Shown piece after piece: positions 1-5,376 of a stretch of 5,376 nucleotides of DNA. The position numbers and the translations under genes were made by a program. The notes under the pieces were generated by a model. That model saw only the letters and a list, made by a program, of their open reading frames with translations. It was not told where the DNA came from and did no database searches. The stretch's first letter is position 1, and every line of letters begins with the position of its first letter. Origin of the DNA: Nitrospirota bacterium (lineage in GTDB: Bacteria; Nitrospirota_A; Leptospirillia; Leptospirillales; Leptospirillaceae); assembly GCA_023480765.1 (NCBI GenBank), contig JAMCWZ010000045.1:1-5376 (forward strand), written 5' to 3'.

Positions 1-8
1 CCTTGACC

Positions 9-959
9 TCACTGATTTCGTGAATCGACTGTCACTCCCTGAAATGTCCGGGCATCTGGTTCGCCCATAATCGTTGCCGGGTCCACCGGGACCCCGAAGT
101 AACGGACTTCAAAGTGAAGATGGGGGCCGTTTGTCAGTCCGGACATCCCCACAAATCCAATCGGAGTTCCTCGATCGACAAGGTCTCCTGCATGAACGAG
201 GATCTCGCCCAAATGGGCATACAAGGTCGTCACACCGCGTCCATGGTAAAGGAGAACATATCTCCCGTAATCTTCCACCTTCCCCACCTCAAGAACCGAG
301 CCGCCTGCGGCCGCTATGACTCTGGCACCCTCAGACTGGGCAATATCAAGGCCGGTATGAAACTCTTCCCCATCCCCCAATGGACTTTTTCTTTTTCCAA
401 ACGGAGAGGTCTCCCAGCCTGAAAGAGGGAAAGTCCATCCGAAACCTTGTTCCGGAGGAAGAAAAAACCGGATCCCTTTTGTCTCCGGGGAAGAAGAAGT
501 CTGCGTCGATCTCCCCTCTGACGGGGGATTCCCGGAAGAGGATGTCTGGGGGTGTTCGGAAGAATTTGGAGCTGGAGCCGGCAAGGCAGGAGGAGAGGCG
601 GGAGAAAGGATGTTTTCCGTTGGGCTTGAGGGAGGGCCCCCTTCCTGACCCGACGTCATCTGGCGGATTTGCCCATCAAGAAGGTTGACTTCGGAAAGCT
701 GGGCTTCCAGTTTTTCAAGTTGCTTGCGATAGGTATCGAGATGCGTTTTTTGTGCGGCAGTTTCCCGTATCAGTCGTCGATAAGTGACAAGTTGCTGCGC
801 TTCATGGACATAAAAAAAGACCAGGGAAATCCCCCCTATCACCAGTAGCACGCCCAGGACAAAAAAAGCGTGGAAAAGCCACCGGGGAAAGGTCCATTGT
901 TTAGCCTTTTCCGTTGGGCCTGACATGAAGGTAACCGTCACCGTTTTTTTGACTTTCAT
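9..959 (-). CDS. Membrane-anchored M23 family (LytM-type) zinc metallopeptidase, murein endopeptidase
   Basis: This 316-residue protein probably cleaves peptide cross-links in peptidoglycan, or activates other hydrolases, from the periplasmic face of the inner membrane. It has a short basic cytoplasmic N-terminus (1-26), one hydrophobic membrane segment (about 27-51), a predicted coiled coil (about 53-101, rich in Q, E, K, L and R), and a Pro/Ser/Thr-rich low-complexity linker (about 104-160). The C-terminal M23 domain (about 175-298) follows. The expected active site is complete: His201 and Asp205 (HTGLD) and His282 as zinc ligands, with catalytic His249 (LYAHL) and His280 in the HLH pair. 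This argues for an active enzyme rather than a degenerate EnvC/NlpD-like activator. ATG at 957-959 is chosen because AAGGA (966-970) is six bases upstream and the ATG overlaps the cutA stop as ATGA. The frame is open upstream to 1106, but that part lies in cutA and is not plausible protein. The TGA stop is at 9-11. Confidence 0.94.
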   Translation of the reverse strand: MKVKKTVTVTFMSGPTEKAKQWTFPRWLFHAFFVLGVLLVIGGISLVFFYVHEAQQLVTYRRLIRETAAQKTHLDTYRKQLEKLEAQLSEVNLLDGQIRQMTSGQEGGPPSSPTENILSPASPPALPAPAPNSSEHPQTSSSGNPPSEGRSTQTSSSPETKGIRFFLPPEQGFGWTFPLSGWETSPFGKRKSPLGDGEEFHTGLDIAQSEGARVIAAAGGSVLEVGKVEDYGRYVLLYHGRGVTTLYAHLGEILVHAGDLVDRGTPIGFVGMSGLTNGPHLHFEVRYFGVPVDPATIMGEPDARTFQGVTVDSRNQ

Positions 960-1297
960 CGGCTTTCCTTCTTGTTTTGCAATGGCTGGGAGTTTGAAAG
1001 GACCCATTCCAGATAATCCGGATTCCCCTCTTCTACAGACCATGAAAGGATCTCCGGAACCCTGTAGGGATGAGCCGCACGAATTCTCTCCATGACCACA
1101 GGACAAGCTGTTCGGGAGAGCTTTACCAGGACATTGACCTCCTGATCCCGAACGGTTTTCCCCTCCCAGGAGTAAATGGAAACACCGACTGGAAAAAGAT
1201 GCCCGCAGGCAATTATCCGATCTTCAACAAGTGTGCGAACAAGATGCTCGGCGGCCTGAACATCCGGATGAGAAAAAAGCAGAAGGCTGACGCTCAT
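956..1297 (-). CDS. cutA: CutA family protein (divalent-cation tolerance protein)
   Basis: This encodes a 113-residue protein of the CutA1 family, very stable small homotrimers related in fold to PII signalling proteins. The E. coli gene was linked to copper tolerance, but the cellular role is unsettled in most bacteria. Family marks are an early strand (SVSLLLFSHPD), a helix with A-E-H-L-V-R-x-L-V-E-x-R-I-I-A-C, the segment containing PVGVSIYSWEGK, the acidic E-V-N-V-L-V-K strand, and the HPYRVPEI signature with D-Y-L-E-W near the end. Length is normal for the family. I chose the ATG at 1295-1297 because homology begins there and it overlaps the SDR stop codon as ATGA. The frame stays open upstream to 1366, but that stretch lies inside the SDR gene and has no CutA similarity. 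There is only a weak GGTGG-like ribosome site, so coupling to the upstream gene is likely. Its own TGA overlaps the start of the M23 gene, again as ATGA. Confidence 0.94.
   Translation of the reverse strand: MSVSLLLFSHPDVQAAEHLVRTLVEDRIIACGHLFPVGVSIYSWEGKTVRDQEVNVLVKLSRTACPVVMERIRAAHPYRVPEILSWSVEEGNPDYLEWVLSNSQPLQNKKESR
966..970 (-). promoter_or_regulatory. Ribosome binding site of the M23 peptidase gene
   Basis: AAGGA inside the last codons of cutA sits six bases before the ATG at 957-959. It supports this start over upstream in-frame alternatives as far as 1106, which lack such a site at the right distance and would lie within cutA. Confidence 0.7.
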
Positions 1298-2235
1298 CCG
1301 AGCCACCGCTGAAACCAGGATACTGTTTGGGACACTCCCTCTTCGAGTGTTGTGGCCGGAGACCAACCGAGTTCTTCCTCCAGACGTTGATGTCCGAGGA
1401 TTCTTTTCTGGGGACCGTTGTTGTAGGAGTTTTCATAGGAGATGTCCACAGGGATTCCAGAAGCCTGCCTCATTTTGGAAAAAACATCCCTTTCGGATGC
1501 CTCAATGCCGGATCCCAGATGAAAAACGCCCGTATTCCCTTCAAGAGCCAGAGCATAAAGAGCGTCGACAGCATCCTGAACATAAATAAAATCCCGAATT
1601 CTCATTCCGTTCCCCGTCAAGCGGGGGATTTCTCCCTTGTCCTGACGAAGGATTGCCCGAATCCAGAACGTCATCTGGCCTGTCTCCCCTTCGAGAGATT
1701 GACCGGGTCCATAAACCGGGGAAAGCCGCACAATGGAAAACGGCATTTTTAACCGTGGTGCATAGACAGACAGATAGTGCTCCATCATCAGATAAGAGAC
1801 TCCATAGGAGGAATCCGGGACAGGTGTTTCCTTTTCCCCCGGAAGAGGAGTATTTTCCCCGCCAAACACCTCTCCTGTCGAAACGAGAATAAAATGTCCC
1901 GCCCCTCCCGACTCCTCAAGCGAACGCAAGACGTTCAACAGGGGGAAGACACTTTTCTCAATATCATGAACCGGGTCTTTACCGCCAGGGAGAGGATCGG
2001 CCATACCCGCCACATGAATATAGCAGTCGGGACGAACCTCCTGAAAAACGGAACGCGTAAACCTTGGTGACGACAGATCCCCTTTCAGAAACTGATACCT
2101 GTCACTTTTCATTCTCTGTGGATGACCTGTGGAAAGGTTGTCGACGGCCGTTGCACGCACCCCTCCATCCAGAATCCTCGCAATCAGATTGGATCCGATA
2201 AAACCGCATCCGCCCCCCACCATTATCTTCTGCAC
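1294..2235 (-). CDS. NAD-dependent epimerase/dehydratase (extended SDR family) with a non-canonical active site
   Basis: This is a 313-residue extended short-chain dehydrogenase/reductase of the GalE/RmlB-like class, which usually acts on nucleotide-sugar substrates. The N-terminal Rossmann fold has GGGCGFIG at 7-14 (GxxGxxG), and Asp32 at the end of the second strand (VDNLSTG) favours NAD(H) over NADP(H). VSTGEV at 118-123 holds the Ser/Thr of the catalytic triad, followed by Tyr144. RLSPVYGPGQ lies near the substrate-binding region, RIRDFIYVQDAVDAL is the usual C-terminal-domain signature, and LGWSP precedes the last helix. The oddity is that YxxxK reads YGVSY: the catalytic Lys is Tyr148, and Ser95 sits where an active-site Asn is normal. 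Cofactor binding is probably kept, but catalysis is doubtful or altered, and the substrate cannot be named. The start is GTG at 2233-2235; GGGAGG at 2247-2252 is 11 bases upstream, somewhat long. An ATG at 2221-2223, four codons in, is the alternative start. The TGA stop overlaps the cutA ATG in ATGA. Confidence 0.88.
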   Translation of the reverse strand: MQKIMVGGGCGFIGSNLIARILDGGVRATAVDNLSTGHPQRMKSDRYQFLKGDLSSPRFTRSVFQEVRPDCYIHVAGMADPLPGGKDPVHDIEKSVFPLLNVLRSLEESGGAGHFILVSTGEVFGGENTPLPGEKETPVPDSSYGVSYLMMEHYLSVYAPRLKMPFSIVRLSPVYGPGQSLEGETGQMTFWIRAILRQDKGEIPRLTGNGMRIRDFIYVQDAVDALYALALEGNTGVFHLGSGIEASERDVFSKMRQASGIPVDISYENSYNNGPQKRILGHQRLEEELGWSPATTLEEGVSQTVSWFQRWLG

Positions 2236-2241
2236 GATACG

Positions 2242-2997
2242 CTAAACCTCCCTGGAACGTTTTTGGGACCCGATCCAGAACAAAACAAAATACTCCTGAT
2301 TTCCTTTACGACCGGTGATAGGGGAAGGCATGACTCCGTGGACCCTTGCTCCCAGTGCCATCATCTCCCGAATGTATTTCGAAAGGAGTGTCCTGTGAAG
2401 ACCTCGATCGCGAACGATACCACCCTTCCCGACAAGATTGGGTCCGGCCTCGAACTGGGGTTTGAACAGGGGGAGGAAAAATCCTCCCTCACGTAACAGG
2501 CAGAGGACAGTATCGGCCACTTTTGAGAGGGAAATAAAAGACAGGTCCGCGACAACTCCCCCGGTTGTTTCCGGCGGAAACCAGTCGCCGGGCCAGCGAA
2601 CATTTACCCCTTCACGGGAAACGACCCGGGGATCCCTTCTTAATTTGTCATCCAGCTGGGCATTCCCAACGTCAACAGCATGGATTTTCCGTGCCCCGGC
2701 TTCCAGCAAAACCTGGGTAAATCCTCCCGTTGAAGCCCCCAGATCGACAATCGTTTTTCCTTTTACATCCAGACCAAAGTAGGCAAGAGCACCGGAGAGC
2801 TTCATTGCCCCACGGCTGACATACACAATTTCCGAATCCGGAGCCAGCAGAGTCACATCGTCATAACTGGCCTGGATGGATGGTTTGACACGAACAATTC
2901 CCTTGACCTGCACCCGACCGGAGACAATCAGTTCTGAAGCCTTTTCCCGGGAAGAGGCCCACCCCTTTTGGAGAACAAGCTGATCCAGCCTTTTCAT
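2242..2997 (-). CDS. tlyA: TlyA family S4-domain rRNA (cytidine-2'-O)-methyltransferase (hemolysin A family)
   Basis: This 251-residue protein has an N-terminal S4 RNA-binding domain (about residues 1-60, starting KRLDQLVLQKG with the S-S-R-E-K-A-S-E-L-I helix) followed by an FtsJ/RrmJ-like Rossmann methyltransferase domain. The SAM-binding motif I is DLGASTGGFT at 85-94, and the acidic end of the next strand is VDVG at 108-111. The K-D-K-E catalytic tetrad of 2'-O-ribose methyltransferases can be placed at Lys66, Asp151 (in VADLSF), Lys179 (in FKPQFE) and Glu235 (in NQEYF), with almost the same spacing as M. tuberculosis TlyA. The family methylates cytidines of 23S rRNA, and of 16S rRNA in the longer subtype, and affects capreomycin sensitivity; the 'hemolysin' name is historical. 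The ATG start is preceded by a weak AGG at 3004-3006. The gene lies 19 bases after dxs, a neighbourhood I recall as common for tlyA. The TAG stop is in the same frame as the next gene's GTG start, six bases on. Confidence 0.95.
   Translation of the reverse strand: MKRLDQLVLQKGWASSREKASELIVSGRVQVKGIVRVKPSIQASYDDVTLLAPDSEIVYVSRGAMKLSGALAYFGLDVKGKTIVDLGASTGGFTQVLLEAGARKIHAVDVGNAQLDDKLRRDPRVVSREGVNVRWPGDWFPPETTGGVVADLSFISLSKVADTVLCLLREGGFFLPLFKPQFEAGPNLVGKGGIVRDRGLHRTLLSKYIREMMALGARVHGVMPSPITGRKGNQEYFVLFWIGSQKRSREV
2247..2252 (-). promoter_or_regulatory. Shine-Dalgarno of the SDR epimerase gene
   Basis: GGGAGG is a strong anti-16S match lying just inside the end of tlyA. It is 11 bases from the GTG at 2233-2235 and 23 from the ATG at 2221-2223, so it favours the GTG. 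An in-frame TAG (the tlyA stop) prevents any start further upstream. Confidence 0.6.
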
Positions 2998-3016
2998 GGC
3001 ATACCTGGAAAAACCA

Positions 3017-4910
3017 TCAAACGGAAGAGGTCTGAAGCCATTCCTTCAGGGATTTCACAACATCCGGAGCCGTAAGGCCAAGAGAGGCCCTCAGGATCTT
3101 CGGCGAACCGTGATCCACATACTGGTCAGGAATTCCGACCATCCGGACATTAACTTTTCCAAGGTTATCCGACATCGCCAGCCATTCAAGAATGGCCGAA
3201 CCGAATCCGCCTTTCAGAACTCCCTCCTCCATCGTCACAATGTGCGAATACTTTTTTACAACCGACGCCAACAGGGACGTGTCCAGTGGTTTGGCAAAGC
3301 GCATGTTGACCACCCCGGCATCGATTCCTTCCGCCCGAAGAAGACCTGCGGACTCCATTGCGACCGGGACCATCGAACCATATGCCAGAAGACAGACATC
3401 CTGGCCCTCCCGGAGGGTTTCGGCTGTCCCGATCGGAATACTTCTGAACTCCTTGTCGAGAGGGACGCCCTGTCCTTCCCCCCTGGGATAACGGACAGCA
3501 ATGGGTCCATCATGCAGGACCGCGGTATAGAGCATATGCCGAAGTTCGTTTTCATCCTTCGGAGCCATGACGACCATATTTGGAATATGGCGAAGATAGG
3601 CAATATCGAAAACTCCATGATGAGTCGGGCCATCTTCACCAACAAGTCCACCCCGGTCGAGAGCAAAAACAACATGGAGGTTCTGAAGGCAAATGTCGTG
3701 TACCAGCTGATCGTAGGCCCTCTGCAGGAAGGTCGAATAGATTGCGACAACAGGGGTAATGCCCTGTGCAGCCATCCCTCCTGCAAGAGTGACGGCATGC
3801 TGTTCGGCAATTCCCACGTCAACAAAACGTTCCGGAAATGTTTTCCGGAAGTCCACAAGACCCGTTCCTTCGGGCATGGCCGCGGTAATTGCAAAAAGGT
3901 CAGGAAACCGATGGCCGAGTTCGATCATTGTCTGGCTGAAGATTTTTGTATAGGCCGGTGCCCCCGCGGGCTTCTTCTTGATCTCGCCTGTTGCAATGTC
4001 AAACGGTGTGACACCGTGAAAGGTAATGGGATTTTTCTCTGCTGGCGGATACCCTTTTCCCTTTACTGTCAGAACATGCAACAAAATCGGACCGGGCTGT
4101 TCCTTGAGATTTCCGATCGTCTGGAGAAGCAGAGGCAAATCATGCCCATCGATAGGGCCAACATACCGAAATCCCATTTCCTCGAACAAGAGTCCAGGCT
4201 TTGATAACATTCCGACCACGGATTCATGGGCCACCTGAGCCATTCTTACCATCGGTTCCCCGATCATCGGGATCTCCCTCATGAGACCTTCCGTCCGGCG
4301 ACGGAGCCCCTCCCAACGGGGGTCCGATGTGATGCGGGCAAGATAATCCGACAATGCGCCAACATTTTCTGAGATGGACATTTCATTGTCATTCAGAATG
4401 ACGAGAAGATTCTTTTTTCGCGCACCCGCCTGGTTCAGTGCTTCCATCGCCATTCCGGCCGTCAGTGACCCGTCACCGACAACAGCGACCACATGATATT
4501 TTTCCCCCCTTCAGATCCCGTGCCTCCGCCATTCCGAGGGCGGCCGAGATGGATGTTCCCGCATGCCCTGCCGAAAACGCGTCGTGCACACTTTCTTCCG
4601 GTTTTGGAAAACCAGCCAGGCCCTTCCATTGACGAATCGTCTTGAGATTTTCCAACCGACCCGTCAGCATCTTGTGAGGGTAGGCCTGATGACCAACATC
4701 CCAGACAATGCGGTCACGGGAGGTATCCAGATGGCGATGGAGAGCGATCGTCAGCTCGACAACTCCCAATCCGCCCCCAAAGTGTCCGCCTATTTCGGAG
4801 ATTACACGAATCATCTCCTCCCGAATTTCTCCCGCCAGCAGGAGTAACTCCTTTTCCGAAAGATGCTTTAAGTCGGCGGGACCCGAGATGCGCCCCAATA
4901 TTTCTCCCAT
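3017..4910 (-). CDS. dxs: 1-deoxy-D-xylulose-5-phosphate synthase (DXS), with one apparent +1-base frameshift
   Basis: DXS is a thiamine-diphosphate (TPP) enzyme that condenses pyruvate with glyceraldehyde 3-phosphate. It is the first step of the MEP isoprenoid pathway and also feeds thiamine and pyridoxal synthesis. As written the gene is two frames: an N-terminal part down to about 4504 and a C-terminal part from about 4492 to the stop at 3017. Removing one base from the C run at 4504-4509 joins them into 630 residues, close to E. coli DXS (620). Motifs in corrected numbering: active-site His43 in GGHFGGGLG; DVGHQAYPHK at 71-80; GHAGTS at 115-120; TPP/Mg motif GDG at 145-147 with NDN at 173-175; catalytic Glu369 in AEQHAVT; then the Y-S-T-F-L-Q-R-A-Y-D and DRGGLVGEDG segments of the transketolase pyrimidine domain. 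The ATG at 4908-4910 is preferred over the adjacent TTG at 4911-4913 because AAGGA (4915-4919) is better spaced for it. It overlaps the ispA stop by one base; tlyA starts 19 bases after its stop. Confidence 0.95.
4504..4509 (-). other. Frameshift site in dxs: six-base G homopolymer (coding strand)
   Basis: On the coding strand this is a run of six G followed by five A. Read as given, the frame runs on from ...ARDLKGG into non-family residues (KISCGRCCR) and stops at 4473-4475. With five G the reading becomes ...ARDLKGEKYHVVAVVGDGS, which matches the DXS family exactly across the join. The shift lies just before the GDG cofactor motif, at about residue 135. The correction needs one base fewer (equivalent to a +1 ribosomal shift), so a canonical -1 slippery site cannot explain it. 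The most likely cause is a homopolymer-length sequencing or assembly error; a real inactivating mutation or strain polymorphism is the alternative. Confidence 0.93.
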
Positions 4911-5376
4911 CAATTCCTTCTTTCTATGATATAGCTCGCCAGCTCGCGCAGGTGTTTCGCTTTTTCGCCAAACGAGCCGATAGCCTCCAGCGCTTCGTTC
5001 AGTTTATGACGGGCCATGTTGCGTGCTTTTTCCACTCCCATCCACCCCGGATAAGTATTCTTGTGGCGGTCCTGGTCCTTTTGGGCCGCTTTACCGAGAA
5101 GTGCGGCGTCTCCTTCCACATCAAGCAGATCATCGGCAATCTGGAAAGCGATGCCAACAGCTTGTCCGTAACGGTCCAGCCGTTCAAAGTCGGAAGAAGA
5201 GGCTTTTCCGAGCAATGCTCCAATTCGCAAAGAAGCCCGGATCAGGGCACCTGTCTTGTGCTGATGCAGAAATTCCAGAGAAGACAGATTCAGTGCCTTT
5301 CCTTCAGAAGCAATGTCCATCTGCTGACCGCCAACCATCCCATTAATTCCGGCCCCCACGGATAGCTCATGAATGA
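4910..5376 (-). CDS. ispA: Prenyl diphosphate synthase (FPP/GGPP synthase, IspA family), C-terminal part, 5' end beyond the window
   Basis: This is the C-terminal 154 residues of an all-alpha trans-isoprenyl diphosphate synthase, which condenses isopentenyl diphosphate with allylic diphosphates in the cytoplasm. The reading frame is open through the right edge. Visible family motifs, counted from the first full codon, are GMVGGQ near residues 12-17, the KTG triplet at 40-42, and the second aspartate-rich motif DDLLD at 81-85, preceded by FQ. The Mg-diphosphate-binding aspartates of that motif are intact. Further on come a basic K-N-T-Y-P segment and the typical family ending L-R-E-L-A-x-Y-I. 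The first aspartate-rich motif and the residues that set chain length lie outside the window, so FPP cannot be distinguished from GGPP synthase; the ispA symbol is therefore a family label. The TGA stop shares its A with the dxs ATG (TGATG), implying translational coupling with the gene that starts the same pathway. A GTG at 5357-5359 is internal: homology continues upstream of it in frame. Confidence 0.93.
   Translation of the reverse strand, partial: IHELSVGAGINGMVGGQQMDIASEGKALNLSSLEFLHQHKTGALIRASLRIGALLGKASSSDFERLDRYGQAVGIAFQIADDLLDVEGDAALLGKAAQKDQDRHKNTYPGWMGVEKARNMARHKLNEALEAIGSFGEKAKHLRELASYIIERRN
4915..4919 (-). promoter_or_regulatory. Ribosome binding site of dxs
   Basis: AAGGA lies inside the last codons of the ispA-family gene, four bases before the ATG at 4908-4910 and only one base before the TTG at 4911-4913. 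This spacing decides in favour of ATG as the dxs start. The placement within the upstream gene, with the TGATG stop/start overlap, fits coupled translation. Confidence 0.7.

Noticed and set aside
942..950. A7 homopolymer near the M23 start as a phase-variation switch
   Set aside because: It encodes an ordinary Lys pair (VKKTV) in an intact frame, and similar short runs occur elsewhere in the window; one short run is not evidence for phase variation.
9..1106. Longer M23 protein starting at 1106
   Set aside because: The extra 49 residues overlap cutA, are Gly/Ser/Cys-rich shadow sequence, and would place the membrane anchor far from the N-terminus; the ATG at 959 has a good ribosome site.
956..1366. 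Longer CutA starting at 1366
   Set aside because: The extra 23 residues overlap the SDR gene and have no CutA similarity; the ATG at 1297 gives the normal family length and an ATGA overlap.
3985..4010. TTGACA-like -35 box on the minus strand inside dxs
   Set aside because: It is part of the coding sequence for FDIATG, and no acceptable -10 element is seen at 16-18 bases.
2996..4204. A 402-residue open frame on the plus strand opposite dxs
   Set aside because: It lies entirely antisense to the well-supported dxs coding sequence, its product has no recognisable domain and is rich in Arg, Lys, Cys, His and Pro as antisense translations often are, and no plus-strand gene context supports it.
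3017..4492. C-terminal dxs fragment as a separate gene starting at GTG 4490-4492
   Set aside because: A G-rich stretch about 11 bases upstream resembles a ribosome site, but the break falls inside the TPP-binding domain directly before GDG, the GTG is an ordinary conserved Val codon, and one base restores the whole family sequence, so it is not a natural split protein.
4495..4512. Programmed -1 ribosomal frameshift at the G6A5 tract
   Set aside because: The downstream frame needs a +1 shift (or loss of one base); a -1 slip gives the wrong frame. No programmed shift is known to me in dxs.

Overview
The window is a compact run of six genes, all on the minus strand, with almost no intergenic DNA. 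It reads from the right edge (upstream) to the left edge (downstream). In transcription order the genes are: the C-terminal half of a short-chain prenyl diphosphate synthase (ispA family, cut by the right edge); dxs (1-deoxy-D-xylulose-5-phosphate synthase, carrying one apparent frameshift); tlyA (S4-domain rRNA 2'-O-methyltransferase); an NAD-dependent epimerase/dehydratase of the extended SDR family; cutA; and a membrane-anchored M23 (LytM-type) cell-wall endopeptidase that ends 9 bases from the left edge.

The gene junctions are a TGATG overlap (ispA/dxs), a 19-base gap (dxs/tlyA), a 6-base gap (tlyA/SDR) and two ATGA overlaps (SDR/cutA and cutA/M23). This strongly suggests one polycistronic, translationally coupled transcript. 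No promoter, terminator, RNA gene, mobile element, CRISPR array or large repeat was recognised, and no gene-free stretch exceeds about 20 bases. The promoter is presumably upstream of the right edge and the terminator beyond the left edge.

Functionally, dxs makes the first intermediate of the MEP isoprenoid pathway and the IspA-family enzyme condenses the C5 end products into longer prenyl diphosphates, so the first two genes bracket isoprenoid supply. TlyA modifies rRNA. The SDR protein probably acts, or once acted, on a nucleotide sugar. CutA is a small trimeric protein of uncertain role. The M23 protein acts on peptidoglycan in the periplasm. These are mostly housekeeping functions, and the region does not look like an accessory island or a defence system.

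The organism is a bacterium using the MEP pathway, moderately GC-rich by eye, and probably Gram-negative given the single-pass anchored periplasmic M23 protein. The protein style suggests a Nitrospirota member such as Leptospirillum to me, but this is a low-confidence impression without a database search.

Two things deserve a second look. First, dxs is split by a single extra base in a six-base homopolymer (4504-4509); removing it restores a textbook DXS sequence of 630 residues. Second, the SDR protein has an intact NAD-binding motif but lacks the catalytic Lys of YxxxK (it reads YGVSY), and the conserved active-site Asn region is also changed. I found no convincing evidence of a new multi-gene system.
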